This document shows, piece after piece, positions 15,079 to 24,543 of a DNA stretch of 64,000 bases. The stretch is from an uncultured Selenomonadales bacterium (lineage in GTDB: Bacteria > Bacillota > Negativicutes > Acidaminococcales > Acidaminococcaceae): assembly GCA_900315345.1 (NCBI GenBank), contig OMYP01000004.1, forward strand, positions 97,922 through 161,921, read 5' to 3'. The position numbers were made by a program, and so were the translations under genes. The stretch's first letter is position 1. Each line of letters opens with the position of its first letter. The notes under the pieces are model-generated. The model was not told where the DNA came from. It made no database searches and saw nothing but the letters and a program-made list of their open reading frames with translations.

Positions 15079-15477
15079 ATGCAGGAAGAAGAAAGCAGGA
15101 TACATGAAACGGTGAAGTCAGTGTATCCATTTGAAACCGGGGAAGATACTATTTGTGATTATGTTCGCCAGGCTGTTAGGACGGAACTTGCAAAAAAATT
15201 CCCTTCCGGCCATACGGGCTGTCTTTCCACTGCAGTAGTGGAAGCTATCAGTGCCAATATTTATTTCGACAGGAAAAAGGAGTTCCCGGATGACAGGGAG
15301 GGCGCTGATATTTATCTGCAGAACCATACGGGAAATTCATCTTACGCGGTGGCGTTTACGGAACAGGGTAAAAAGTACTGGATGATACACAGCGGTTACG
15401 ATGCGCTGCCGTCCCATATCGCAGGGGTCCAGGTGACGATTGAACGGCCCGAACATAAAGGCTGTTGCGGTGAATGA
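15079..15477 (+). CDS. Conserved hypothetical protein
   Basis: 132 aa from the ATG at 15079 (GGGGTG about 8 nt upstream); a GTG 12 bp earlier is an alternative. The protein is soluble with mixed charge, no signal peptide, and ends in a Cys pair (GCCGE). It begins about 50 bp after the symporter and may be co-transcribed. I recognise no family and give no function. Confidence 0.55.
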   Translation: MQEEESRIHETVKSVYPFETGEDTICDYVRQAVRTELAKKFPSGHTGCLSTAVVEAISANIYFDRKKEFPDDREGADIYLQNHTGNSSYAVAFTEQGKKYWMIHSGYDALPSHIAGVQVTIERPEHKGCCGE

Positions 15478-15528
15478 ACCCTGTTAGGGACAAGGGTATA
15501 AATAAATTCAGGTAAGGAGGATGACCGT

Positions 15529-15867
15529 GTGAGTACACATATGCAAACGATCAATAGTTCTTTTGCAGATCAGGCGAAGGAATTTGAAAATCCAAACATG
15601 AATTTTTCCAAAAAAGAATATCTGGATTATACAATGAGAGCAATCGGGGCAAAAGAAACAGATACCGTATTGGAAGCGGCAGCAGGCACCTGCGTCTGTG
15701 GAAGGACGCTGGCCCCCATGGTACAAAAGGTCGTCTGCCTGGATGCGACGCAGCCCATGCTTAACGAAAAAATCAAGGTCCTGTCAGGCTTAACAGAACA
15801 TACGATAGCCAATGAGATCGAGGCGCCTCATGAAAATCTGAGGACGGCGCCGGAATTTGAGAAATAA
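15529..15867 (+). pseudogene. Class I SAM-dependent methyltransferase, truncated
   Basis: 112 aa with a good GGAGG site before a GTG start. Residues about 45-75 hold motif I (VLEAAAGTCVCGRTLAP) and the post-I acidic segment (VVCLDATQPML) of UbiE-like methyltransferases, which run to about 250 aa. After residue 80 the sequence joins to a stretch (LTEHTIANEIEAPHENLR) that looks like a later part of the family and then stops. An internal deletion plus premature end is the best reading. Activity is unlikely because the catalytic half is missing. Confidence 0.75.
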
Positions 15868-16049
15868 GCAGAAGACACTATGCCATAAATTTTTTATATG
15901 TAGAAACTGACTATATTTTCAGAAGTTTGTTGCGTTATAGAATCAGATTATGATAAAATAAAATAGTTTTAGTATGGTCATGGCCATGAGATTTGAGCCA
16001 AAAGCAGATCTTTAAGCGAAGATAATATTTCTTTGAGTAGGAGGATACC

Positions 16050-17474
16050 ATGTCTTTTCAAACCCTGACCCCAGAGGTACTTTCACAACTTACTGCCGCA
16101 CTTCCCGACTGCGTCCTGACCGGGGACCAGCTCACCGAGGACTATGCCCACGATGAGATGATTTCCGCCGGCTTCCGTATGCCCGACGCCGTAATTCGGG
16201 TGCAGTCAACGGAAGAGGTCTCAAAAGCCTGCAAAATTCTGTATGAAAACAATATCCCCATCATCCCCCGCGGGGCCGGAACCGGGCTCAGCGGCGGCTG
16301 TGCGCCCATCTGCGGCGGTGTGGTCATTGATATGACCAAGATGAATCATATTCTGCGCTGGGATCTGGAGAATGGCCTGGTTCACATTGAAGCCGGCGTC
16401 CTGCTGGCTGACCTGACCGCCGCCTGCCTGGAGCGCGGTATGTTCTATCCGCCTGACCCGGGCCAGCGGTTCGCCGCGGTGGGCGGCAACGTGGCCACCA
16501 ACGCCGGCGGGATGCGGGCCGTGAAATACGGCTGCACCCGGGAATATGTCCGCACCCTGAAAGTGGTGCTTCCCGACGGCCGTGTGGTAAAACTGGGCGG
16601 CGAACCCAGCAAAAACAGTTCCGGCTATTCCCTCCTGCATCTGATGGTCGGTTCCGAGGGAACCCTGGGAATCATCACGGAAATCGGACTGAAGCTTATC
16701 CCCAAACCGAAATTCCAGGTTTCCCTGCTGGGCATGTTCGAAGATCTGGAGGCCTGCATCCGCTGCGTGCCTGCGGTCAAGAGCTCCGGACTGGACCCCC
16801 AGTCCCTGGAATTCATGCCCCGCTCCGGTGTAGTGCGGGCGGAGAAATTCATGGAAAAGGTGGTCTATCCTGCCAAGAGCGACGGGACTGACGTGGGAGC
16901 CTATCTTCTCACTACCTTCGATTGCCGCCGGGAAGAAGAGATGGACGAGATCATGGAGGCAGCCGCCGAAGTTATGCTGGAAGGCGGCGCCCTGGATGTG
17001 CTCGTGTTTGATAATCCCAATTCGATGAAAGCGGCCTGGGATGTGCGCAGGGCCGTGCCGGAATCCATCCTCGAAACCTATGACAAGGTGGAGGAATGTG
17101 ACATCGTGGTTCCCACCAGCTACATCGCGGAGGTCGTGGACTATGCCCTGAGCCTGACGGAGGAAGTAGGCCTGGATATTCATACCTACGGACACGCCGG
17201 GGACGGCAACATCCATATCAAACTCTGCGCCAACGGCATGGAAGAACAGGAGTTCCGTACCCGGTCCGATAAATTCCTGGATCTGATCTATGCCCGGGGC
17301 AAGGGAATGAACGCCCTGATCTCCGGTGAACACGGCATCGGTGCCGTTTCCGTCCGTCGCCTGGAAGACTATGCCGGTAAAGACGTGATGGATCTGATGC
17401 GGGGTGTCAAAGCTGTATTCGATCCGAAAGGACTGTTGAATCCCGGAAAGGTCTGCACGTATGTGGCGGACTGA
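16050..17474 (+). CDS. FAD-linked oxidase, GlcD / D-lactate dehydrogenase type
   Basis: 474 aa, usual length for GlcD/Dld-type flavoproteins. The FAD-binding PCMH domain (about 40-220) shows PRGAGTGLSGGC and GGNVATNAGGMRAVKYG. The C-terminal oxidase domain shows HTYGHAGDGNIHIKL near 385 and SGEHGIG near 430. These enzymes oxidise 2-hydroxy acids such as glycolate, D-lactate or D-2-hydroxyglutarate and pass electrons to an acceptor, often an electron-transfer flavoprotein. In a glutamate- or lactate-fermenting Negativicute the last two are the likely substrates, which is inference. No etfAB or iron-sulfur partner is adjacent. GGAGG precedes the ATG. Confidence 0.9.
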   Translation: MSFQTLTPEVLSQLTAALPDCVLTGDQLTEDYAHDEMISAGFRMPDAVIRVQSTEEVSKACKILYENNIPIIPRGAGTGLSGGCAPICGGVVIDMTKMNHILRWDLENGLVHIEAGVLLADLTAACLERGMFYPPDPGQRFAAVGGNVATNAGGMRAVKYGCTREYVRTLKVVLPDGRVVKLGGEPSKNSSGYSLLHLMVGSEGTLGIITEIGLKLIPKPKFQVSLLGMFEDLEACIRCVPAVKSSGLDPQSLEFMPRSGVVRAEKFMEKVVYPAKSDGTDVGAYLLTTFDCRREEEMDEIMEAAAEVMLEGGALDVLVFDNPNSMKAAWDVRRAVPESILETYDKVEECDIVVPTSYIAEVVDYALSLTEEVGLDIHTYGHAGDGNIHIKLCANGMEEQEFRTRSDKFLDLIYARGKGMNALISGEHGIGAVSVRRLEDYAGKDVMDLMRGVKAVFDPKGLLNPGKVCTYVAD

Positions 17475-17591
17475 CGCGGCAGAGGAATAGTTGGTTACCG
17501 TTTGGAGGAAGATCGGAATGGTTGGCGACTGTCATCCGGACTGCAGATAGCAGGACGGATTCCCTTCAAACCTGATTAATACGCAAAGTTG

Positions 17592-17622
17592 CAGCCTGCT
17601 TAACCGCAGGCTGTATTTTTTT
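17592..17622 (+). terminator. Terminator after the GlcD-type gene
   Basis: CAGCCTGC (17592-17599) pairs with GCAGGCTG (17606-17613), followed by TATTTTTTT. Confidence 0.9.
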
Positions 17623-17632
17623 ATAATGTAAA

Positions 17633-17657
17633 ACAGCCGTGGTTTTTCCACGGCTGT
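17633..17657 (-). terminator. Terminator of the RND operon
   Basis: Perfect 10-bp stem ACAGCCGTGG / CCACGGCTGT with a five-base loop, flanked by T runs on both strands. It ends leftward transcription 39 bp past the RND stop codon and may work in both directions. Confidence 0.85.
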
Positions 17658-17695
17658 TTTGTATAATTCATTTAATCTTCGTTTTCTTATCTTAT

Positions 17696-20600
17696 TCAGA
17701 TTTCGTCATTTCCTACGTGGAATACCATGCAGTAAATCACAGGCAATACGATCAGCGTGATCAGTGTGGCTACAGTCAGGCCGCTGGCGATGGCAATGGC
17801 CAGCCCCCGCCAGAAGTCGCTGGGGAACATGGGAATCAGCCCCAGTACAGTGGTCAGTGCCGTCAGCATAATGGGACGGAACCGGACGATGGCAGATTCC
17901 CTGACGGCTTTCAGCCGGGGCATTCCTTCTGCCAGATGCTGATCGATCTGGTCCACCAGAACCGTTGCGTTACGGATTACGGTGCCTACCAGAGCCAGGG
18001 CTCCTACTACCGCCATAATGCCCAGCGGCGTGTTGAACAGGAACAGTCCCAGAAATACACCGATGATTCCCAGAGGCGCAGTGCAGAGGACTACGAATAC
18101 TTTCTTCACATCCATGAGCATCAGCATGAGAAGCACCAGCATGATGATCAGCATAACCGGGACGGGACCCAGTATGGACCGGAGGGCTTTGGCGCTCTTT
18201 TCCGAAGGACCGTCCAGCTCGATGCTTACCCCTGCAGGCAGGTTTTTCCGCAGTGGGGCAGCCTGCTTCATGATCTGGTCCGCTACGTCGTTGCCGGTGA
18301 CGCCTTCTACGATGCCGGCATTCACTGTAATAGTGGGCAGCAGGTTCCTCCGCCAGATCATGCCGTCTTCCTTTTCATAACTCAGGTACGCCACCTGGTT
18401 CAGCTGCACGGCTCCCCGGGCAGTGGGGATGCTCATGGTTCCCAGGTCGCTGATGTTCTGATGGTCCCTGGGTTCCAGCCGGAAGACCATGTCGATGGCC
18501 TGGTCTCCTTCGTAATACCGGCTTACTGTATAACCGCTGATCTCCGCATACAGGGCGGAAGCCACGGTCTTGCGGGTAAGGCCCATCTGCCGCAGCTTGT
18601 CGTCATCCAGCTCCACCTTTACCGCAGGGGCTTTTTCCATCCAGTCGTACCGCACCATGGTAACATTTTTATTCTGCAGCATGATCTGCTTCAGTTTGCC
18701 GGCGTACTCTTTTGCCTGAGCGTCTGTGGCTGCCCGGACGCGGATCATGACAGGGTAGGGCGTAGGCGGCCCCAGGGGGATGGAACGGGAATAGCTCTGG
18801 ACATTAGGCAGCTGTTCTTCCACCAGGGTTTTGATCTTCTTTTCCAGTTTAATTCTGGATGGCAAATCTTTGGCAACCACTACCAGTTGGGCGTAATTGT
18901 CCCGGGGCTGCACCGGGTCCAGCACCAATACAAAGCGGGGACTGCTTTTCCCTACGTAAGTGGAGATGCTGGCAACGCCTTCCTCTTTCAGTACCAGTTC
19001 TGTCAGCTTTTTCGCCGCTTCGTCGCTGGCCTGCAGGCTGGAGCCTTCCGGCAGGTTCAGTTCTACCAGCAGTTCCGGACGGACAGAGGCAGGGAAGAAT
19101 TCCCGCTTCAGCACCTTGCCCAGCAACAGGGAACCGAAGAAAATGCAAAGGGTAATGATAATAACCGCGATGCGGTGCTGCAGCGCCCAGTCCAGTAACC
19201 GGCGGAAGGCGCCGTTGAACCCGCTTTCCCCTGCAGGCCTTTTTTCAGGGTACCCGTCTGCGGCAGAAGCTGCTGTTTCCTTATCCATTTTCTTATCCGG
19301 AATAAGCCATGTATGGGCCAGGGCAGGAGCCACCGTGGCCGATACCAGCCAGCTGCTCATCAGGGTAATGGTGATAACGGGGAACAGGCTGCCGGCGTAT
19401 TCCCCTACATTGGATTTTGCAAAAGCTATGGGCATAAAGCTGATACAGGTGATCATAGTGCCGGTCAGCAGCGGTTTGGCGCAGCTTTCGAAGGCGAAGG
19501 AGCAGGCCTTTATCCGGTCCCATCCTTCGTTGATTTTGGTCTCGATCATTTCCACGACCACCACGGAATCGTCTACCAGCATGCCCAGGGAAATAATAAG
19601 GGCCCCAAGGGAAAGCTTGTGCAGGTCGATGCCCAGCATGAACATGCCCACCATGCTGCACATCAGCACCAGAGGGATGCAGACGGAGATCACGTAACCG
19701 CTCTGCCGCCCCAGGGTCATGAGGCTCACCACCAATACGATGACGATGGCTTCAAACAGGCTTTCCATAAATTCATCTATGGAATTTTTTACCACCTGGG
19801 GCTGGTTCAGCACCTGGTCCATCTCAAAGCCAAGGGGCAGCTCTTTCCTGATTTCCTGAATCTTTTTATCCAGGTTTTCACCCAGGGTCAGGTTGTTGCC
19901 TCCGTCAATCATGGAGATGGCGATTCCCACCGCAGGCTTTCCGTTAAAATACATCTTCGGCTCCGCCGGGTCCGCGTAATCCCGTTTAATCGTTGCTACG
20001 TCTCCCAGCCGCAGGGTCCTTCCGTTACCGCTGATCGGAAGGTTTTCAATATTTTTCACCGTATCGGGAATGCCGGTAAGGCGCAGGTATATATTGTTCT
20101 GGTCATCGTGTTTCATAGCTGCAGGCGTTACGGAGGTCTCCGCCTGTATCACCGCCGCCAGCTGGTCCACGCTCATGCCCAGCTGGGACAGCTTGGCATT
20201 ATCCAGCTGGATGAATATTTTTTCCGGCTGCACTCCTAACAGTTCCACCTTTTTTACATCCGGCACCAGTACAAACTGGTCCTTGATGCTGCTGGCGACT
20301 TTCCGCATCTCTTCATAGGAGAAACTGTCGGAGGTGATGGCGTATACGTTACCGTACACATCATCAAAGTGATCGTTATAGTACGGCCCGTATAAATCGG
20401 ATGGCAGGGTGCGCTTCCCGTCATTCACCAGATTCCGGACTTCCTGCCACCGCAGCCGAGTAACTTCAGGGGAAAGGTGATCTTTCAGGTACACGTTGAC
20501 CACGCAGGTCCCGGGCCGGGAATAGCTGGTAATGTAATCAATATCCGGCACGGTCTGGACGATTTTTTCAATTTTGTCCGTAACCTGCATTTCCATCTGT

Positions 20601-20776
20601 TTGGCTGTAGCCCCGGGCCAGACAGCGGACACCACCATCTGCTTCACCGTAAAGTTGGGGTCTTCCTGGCGCCCCAGGGTTCTATAGGAAAAGATCCCCA
20701 TGATGGCAAGCATTGCGGCAAAAAAGTATATGACCTGTTTATGTTTGATTGACCATTCAGCCCAGTTGTTGTTCAT
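17696..20776 (-). CDS. RND-family multidrug efflux pump, inner-membrane subunit
   Basis: 1026 aa, the usual length for HAE-1-like RND pumps. Twelve membrane segments flank two large periplasmic loops. TM4 carries the proton-relay Asp pair (LGMLVDDSVVVVEMI, about residue 400), and the N-terminal loop shows YPG-like GATAKQMEMQVTDKIE. It exports drugs or other amphiphiles through a tripartite channel by proton antiport. The start overlaps the adaptor stop by 4 bp (ATGA), so the two are coupled. No outer-membrane channel gene follows, so a TolC-like protein from elsewhere is needed. It supports a diderm host. Confidence 0.93.
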   Translation of the reverse strand: MNNNWAEWSIKHKQVIYFFAAMLAIMGIFSYRTLGRQEDPNFTVKQMVVSAVWPGATAKQMEMQVTDKIEKIVQTVPDIDYITSYSRPGTCVVNVYLKDHLSPEVTRLRWQEVRNLVNDGKRTLPSDLYGPYYNDHFDDVYGNVYAITSDSFSYEEMRKVASSIKDQFVLVPDVKKVELLGVQPEKIFIQLDNAKLSQLGMSVDQLAAVIQAETSVTPAAMKHDDQNNIYLRLTGIPDTVKNIENLPISGNGRTLRLGDVATIKRDYADPAEPKMYFNGKPAVGIAISMIDGGNNLTLGENLDKKIQEIRKELPLGFEMDQVLNQPQVVKNSIDEFMESLFEAIVIVLVVSLMTLGRQSGYVISVCIPLVLMCSMVGMFMLGIDLHKLSLGALIISLGMLVDDSVVVVEMIETKINEGWDRIKACSFAFESCAKPLLTGTMITCISFMPIAFAKSNVGEYAGSLFPVITITLMSSWLVSATVAPALAHTWLIPDKKMDKETAASAADGYPEKRPAGESGFNGAFRRLLDWALQHRIAVIIITLCIFFGSLLLGKVLKREFFPASVRPELLVELNLPEGSSLQASDEAAKKLTELVLKEEGVASISTYVGKSSPRFVLVLDPVQPRDNYAQLVVVAKDLPSRIKLEKKIKTLVEEQLPNVQSYSRSIPLGPPTPYPVMIRVRAATDAQAKEYAGKLKQIMLQNKNVTMVRYDWMEKAPAVKVELDDDKLRQMGLTRKTVASALYAEISGYTVSRYYEGDQAIDMVFRLEPRDHQNISDLGTMSIPTARGAVQLNQVAYLSYEKEDGMIWRRNLLPTITVNAGIVEGVTGNDVADQIMKQAAPLRKNLPAGVSIELDGPSEKSAKALRSILGPVPVMLIIMLVLLMLMLMDVKKVFVVLCTAPLGIIGVFLGLFLFNTPLGIMAVVGALALVGTVIRNATVLVDQIDQHLAEGMPRLKAVRESAIVRFRPIMLTALTTVLGLIPMFPSDFWRGLAIAIASGLTVATLITLIVLPVIYCMVFHVGNDEI

Positions 20777-21885
20777 TTGGTCTCACTGCCTTCCAGCCGC
20801 ACTTCCTGTCCTTCTGCCAGTTTATTGACGCCGCCGGTCACAACCACGTCGCCCTGGGAAAGACCCTGGGTAATTTTTACGCTGTTTCCTTCATAGCCGG
20901 CCGTCTTTACATTCACCAGCGTCGCCTTTTTATCCCTGATGACCCACACCTGGGGCTGTTCCCCGGTCTGGTACACAGCGCCGGAAGGGATCGTGATCAT
21001 ATTTTCCGTCCCGCTTTGTAAGGCAACCTTTGCCGTCATGCCAAGTTTTGCTGCCTGAGGCATAGAGTCCACAGCCACTTTCACCTTGTAGGTACGGGTC
21101 ACGGAATCAGCCATGGGGGCGATTTCGCTGATATGTCCGGACGCCGTAATATCGTTCAGTGCCCAGAATGTGATTTTAGCCGGCTGTCCGGGCCGGATCT
21201 GTCCCAAGCGGTTTTCCGGCACAAAGATCTGGATTTCCCGGCTGCCGTCCTGTACTACCGTAACCACCGGCGTACCGGCCCCAACGACCTGGCCAATCTC
21301 TGCCGCAATGGAGGCTACGGTCCCGTCGTGGTCTGCCTTCAACTTAGTGTAATCCATCTGGTTCTGGCTGGCGTTCATCTGTGCCCGGGCGCTTTTCAGG
21401 GCGGCCTCCGCCGCTTCAAACTGGGTCCTGTACTGATCCCGGGCCATGGCGCTGACGGCATTCTTTTCATACAGGGCGCTGTACCGGGCGTAGTTTTCCT
21501 TTGCCAGGTTATAGTTGGAAAGGGCAGACTGGTACGCTGCCTGGGCCGCTGTGTAGCTCTGGGCAATATCCTTCGGATCCAGTTCCATCAGCACCTGACC
21601 GGCACTGACACGGTCCCCCAGATTCACATGGCGGGCAATGATCTTCCCGCCGGCCTGGAAGGCCAGGCTGCTTTCGTATTTTCCCCGCACCTCGCCGGGA
21701 TACACCGCGGTGCTGTCCACCGTCTCAGCCCCCACGGTAACGGTGCGGACCACCGGCACCGGACGGTTTTCTACAGCAGCCGGCTTCATGGCCTGGTATC
21801 CGCGCCAGCCGATAAAAGCCGCCACTGCAACCCCAAGCAGGATGTAATGGGTTTTTGTCAGTTTTATTTCCGTTAAAAAGTTCAT
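20773..21885 (-). CDS. RND periplasmic adaptor (membrane fusion protein)
   Basis: 370 aa. An N-terminal membrane anchor (THYILLGVAVAAFIGWRGY) without a lipobox is followed by the split lipoyl domain (KIIARHVNLGDRVSAGQVLM and DGTVASIAAEIGQVVGAGTP), a long helical hairpin (about 100-165), and beta-barrel and membrane-proximal domains. It bridges the RND pump to an outer-membrane channel. It sits between tetR and the pump gene in one operon; the ATG has a weak purine-rich site. Confidence 0.93.
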   Translation of the reverse strand: MNFLTEIKLTKTHYILLGVAVAAFIGWRGYQAMKPAAVENRPVPVVRTVTVGAETVDSTAVYPGEVRGKYESSLAFQAGGKIIARHVNLGDRVSAGQVLMELDPKDIAQSYTAAQAAYQSALSNYNLAKENYARYSALYEKNAVSAMARDQYRTQFEAAEAALKSARAQMNASQNQMDYTKLKADHDGTVASIAAEIGQVVGAGTPVVTVVQDGSREIQIFVPENRLGQIRPGQPAKITFWALNDITASGHISEIAPMADSVTRTYKVKVAVDSMPQAAKLGMTAKVALQSGTENMITIPSGAVYQTGEQPQVWVIRDKKATLVNVKTAGYEGNSVKITQGLSQGDVVVTGGVNKLAEGQEVRLEGSETK

Positions 21886-21988
21886 GGTTCAATATCTCCA
21901 ATTCTGCGGCATTTGATGTTTCAATATCCGGAGCCGGTCGCTGCAACTACCGGATGCGGCAGTACCTGCGGCCTTGTTGCCCGATGCC

Positions 21989-22621
21989 TTACTGCAGCGT
22001 TTCCCTGCCTGTGGAAATCGTATTCAGATAATCCAGATACACAAAGCGCAGCCTTGCAAAATCATCATCTCCGGGAAGCCGGTTGGCTTCCGAAATGGCT
22101 TCGTAGTTGTAAGTCATCAGATAAAAAGCGATAATGCAGATCAGCACATAAGCCGTGCGACGGCTGTCGGTCTCCGGCTTTACCGACTGACTGGCCTTTG
22201 CATTTTCAAAGGCTTCCATCATCCGGTCGTAAAAGGCAAGCATCTGCTGCCGGACGATATCGTTTCCCGGTTCCGTAGGGGTAAGGAACTCCCGGTAAAT
22301 GACATGGAGGCTCTCCGGCTCTTTCAGGAAAATGCCTGTCACCTCATCCAGAAAGGCAAGAATGCACGCCAGGGGCGCCGGCCCGGGCTCTTTTAACCTT
22401 TCCGCAAGGCGCAGCAGCGTTTCCGCCTGCTGCTTCAGGACTGCCTGGTACAGACCCGGCTTTCCCCCGTAATAATAGGAAATCAGCGCACTGTTGGCTC
22501 CGGCCTCCCGGGAAATGGCTTTCACCGATACCCCGTCATACCCGTACCGGGCAAAGAGTTTCGCAGCGGCTTTCAGGATCTTTCCTGAAGTATCTTTCGT
22601 ATTTTGCGCAACATCTTTCAT
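21989..22621 (-). CDS. TetR-family repressor of the RND operon
   Basis: 210 aa. Residues about 10-55 form the TetR helix-turn-helix (AAKLFARYGYDGVSVKAISR, then ANSALISYYYGGKPGLYQAV). The C-terminal helical domain, related to the CecR/AcrR-like group, binds the inducing ligand. It is first in the operon, 103 bp ahead of the adaptor. Two 16-bp palindromes lie directly after its own promoter, so it most likely represses the whole tetR-adaptor-pump transcript. Ligand unknown. Confidence 0.9.
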   Translation of the reverse strand: MKDVAQNTKDTSGKILKAAAKLFARYGYDGVSVKAISREAGANSALISYYYGGKPGLYQAVLKQQAETLLRLAERLKEPGPAPLACILAFLDEVTGIFLKEPESLHVIYREFLTPTEPGNDIVRQQMLAFYDRMMEAFENAKASQSVKPETDSRRTAYVLICIIAFYLMTYNYEAISEANRLPGDDDFARLRFVYLDYLNTISTGRETLQ

Positions 22622-22667
22622 ATCCGTTATCTCCGTGGTTCATAAAAAATAATGAAATAAGGATAGA

Positions 22668-22728
22668 TTAATCATTTGATTAAATTAATCGTTTGATTAA
22701 ATTATACCACGGATAGAAGGGCTGTCAA
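22668..22728 (-). promoter_or_regulatory. Promoter and double TetR-type operator of the RND operon
   Basis: On the minus strand TTGACA (22723-22728), a 16-bp spacer and TATAAT (22701-22706) form a near-consensus promoter. Directly downstream are two palindromes one base apart: TTAATCGTTTGATTAA (22685-22700) and TTAATCATTTGATTAA (22668-22683). Bound repressor would block the transcription start. Confidence 0.85.
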
Positions 22729-22847
22729 TTCGAATCTGCTACCGTTTTTTTCAATTCATAATCAATTTTTCTTCTTCCTTTTCTGCAAAAAAAGTGCTAT
22801 AATAGCAAAGAACTTGTGTTTGATTATTTCAGGGGCGTGCAAAAACG

Positions 22848-23108
22848 ATGAAAGATATTAATTTTTACATGAATCTTGATTACCCGTATGAAGTCACACC
22901 GGACCCGGAAGGCGGCTTCCATGCTGAGATCCCGCTGCTGCCGGGGTGTATTTCCCACGGGGAAACGGAAGAGGAAGCGCTGCAGTATCTGAACGTGGCC
23001 AAGTGCCAGTGGATCAGCGGCATGCTGGAACGGCATATTCCCATTCCCCAGCCCCCGTACCGGGTGCTGTACCTGTCCCATAACTGGGGCCGGGTAAAAC
23101 CGCGATAA
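22848..23108 (+). CDS. Orphan HicB-like protein
   Basis: 86 aa. The fold-defining stretch (YPYEVTPDPEGGFHAEIPLL, PGCISHGETEEEALQYLNVA) is that of HicB antitoxins' partly degraded RNase H-like domain. There is no DNA-binding C-terminal domain and no HicA toxin next to it, so a toxin-antitoxin role is uncertain; many single HicB-like proteins exist. A TATAAT lies at about 22798. The next gene follows 53 bp later on the same strand. Confidence 0.75.
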   Translation: MKDINFYMNLDYPYEVTPDPEGGFHAEIPLLPGCISHGETEEEALQYLNVAKCQWISGMLERHIPIPQPPYRVLYLSHNWGRVKPR

Positions 23109-23161
23109 GCGACAGAACGCGCCTGCTGCAGAAAGACAGGCAGCGGGCGGCGAGGATACAA

Positions 23162-24283
23162 ATGCACAATCATTTACTTTTAAAGGAAATCAGGGGCATT
23201 TTAAAAAGGGACGTGGTACTGACCATTTCCCTGGTGCTGGCGCTGGTTTCTTCTCTTTTTTTCAAACCGGATATTGCCTATATCGATTTTTCCGTATTGG
23301 GCATGCTGCTGTCCTTTATGCTGGTAGTGGCCGGGTTCCGGCAGCTCCACGTGCTGGAAAAGGCGGCCCATGTGCTGTTTTCCCGGTGCCGCACCACCCG
23401 GGATGTGGCGGCGGTGCTGATCTGGCTTCCGTTTTTCACCTCCATGCTGGTGACCAACGACGTAAGCCTTCTGATTTTTGTGCCCCTGGCGCTGATTACG
23501 GGAAAACAGATCCGGCTGGACGTAGGGCGCATCGTCATATTCCAGACCCTGGCGGCCAACCTGGGCAGCGCCTGTACCCCCATGGGGAACCCGCAGAACC
23601 TGTTCATTTATTACCACTACCACCTTACCACTGGGTATTTCTTTTCCGTGCTGGGGCCTTTGTCCGTAATAGCGGCCCTGTGGCTGGCCTGGCTGGTCCA
23701 CGGCCTGCCGAAGCGGGCCATACAGATGGAAGAGCAGGCAGCAACCGTGGAAAACCGGCCCCGGGCAGCCATTTTCGCAGTGCTGCTGCTGCTGTGCTTT
23801 GCCTCGGTGCTGCACCTGCTGGACCCCTTGGTATGCACGGCCGTTGTGGTGGCGGCGGTGGCGGTAACGGACCGGCGCCTGCTGACGCTGGCAGATTATT
23901 CCCTGCTGGTGACCTTTATGGGGTTCTTTATCTTTATCGGCAACCTGTCACACTGGGACACGGTGCAGCAGCTGCACCGGTATTTGCAGGAGACCCGGGG
24001 CATTGTGTACCTGGCAGGGCTTTTGTGCAGCCAGTTTATCAGCAACGTGCCGGCGGCCATGCTGCTGGCAGGCTTCACCCAAAACGCCCGGGAACTGCTG
24101 CTGGGAGTGGACGTGGGAGGCCTGGGCACCCTGATCGCCTCTATGGCCAGCGTAATATCCTACAAGCTGTACGCAGACGCCTATCCCCACCTGGTCATGG
24201 GCTGGCTGCGGATGTTTCTGTTTTACAACCTGTCCGGACTGATAGGGATAGGGGGACTGGTGTACTGGCTGATGGTACGGTAA
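23162..24283 (+). CDS. SLC13 / ArsB-type permease
   Basis: 373 aa with about ten membrane segments. The stretch LVTNDVSLLIFVPLALITGK and the loop NLGSACTPMGNPQNLFIYYH match the ion-transporter superfamily signature (citrate, dicarboxylate, NhaD and ArsB permeases), and FISNVPAAMLLAGF is its second-half counterpart. It moves anions or exchanges Na+/H+ across the inner membrane; the substrate cannot be told. It is short for the family (usually 400-450). A strong terminator follows. Confidence 0.8.
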   Translation: MHNHLLLKEIRGILKRDVVLTISLVLALVSSLFFKPDIAYIDFSVLGMLLSFMLVVAGFRQLHVLEKAAHVLFSRCRTTRDVAAVLIWLPFFTSMLVTNDVSLLIFVPLALITGKQIRLDVGRIVIFQTLAANLGSACTPMGNPQNLFIYYHYHLTTGYFFSVLGPLSVIAALWLAWLVHGLPKRAIQMEEQAATVENRPRAAIFAVLLLLCFASVLHLLDPLVCTAVVVAAVAVTDRRLLTLADYSLLVTFMGFFIFIGNLSHWDTVQQLHRYLQETRGIVYLAGLLCSQFISNVPAAMLLAGFTQNARELLLGVDVGGLGTLIASMASVISYKLYADAYPHLVMGWLRMFLFYNLSGLIGIGGLVYWLMVR

Positions 24284-24301
24284 GAGAAAATTTGTAATTT
24301 G

Positions 24302-24329
24302 GCATCCGGCAAAAGCCGGATGCTTTTTT
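24302..24329 (+). terminator. Terminator after the SLC13-like gene
   Basis: GCATCCGGC / GCCGGATGC, 9-bp stem with an AAAA loop, followed by six T. Confidence 0.95.
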
Positions 24330-24447
24330 ATTTTGGGGTGAGGAAGGAAAAAAGACAGGAGTTTGGGAGGGGAAAGTTCACAATTTTTTCACAAAAGAGG
24401 GGGTAAAATGTGCGGTTTTCTTGAAAAACTAAAAAAAACAATTAAAA

Positions 24448-24465
24448 TGTGAAATTTATTTCACA
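24448..24465. promoter_or_regulatory. 18-bp palindrome, CRP/FNR-like operator
   Basis: TGTGAAATTTATTTCACA is a perfect palindrome in the AT-rich leader of the pseudopilus operon. The half-site TGTGA resembles CRP/FNR-family sites but with 8 rather than 6 bp between half-sites. The same architecture occurs at 44291-44308, before hicAB. Confidence 0.55.
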
Positions 24466-24543
24466 TTCTCCGTTAGAAAAGTTATTTATTTTTTGCGATA
24501 AGCCCCCTACACTAAAGCTATGCCAGGTAAAGGGGGTGATATT

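Noticed and set aside
17517..17550. 10-codon ORF with a good GGAGG site after the GlcD-type gene
   Set aside because: Too short to support as a gene; it lies between the stop and the terminator and may be chance.
17639..19198. 519-codon open frame on the plus strand opposite the RND pump
   Set aside because: It mirrors the RND coding sequence, is His/Gln-rich with no known motif, and has no ribosome-binding site; it is a shadow of the G+C-rich gene.
22848..23108. HicB-like gene as half of a toxin-antitoxin pair
   Set aside because: No HicA-sized gene lies on either side; the downstream gene is a permease.
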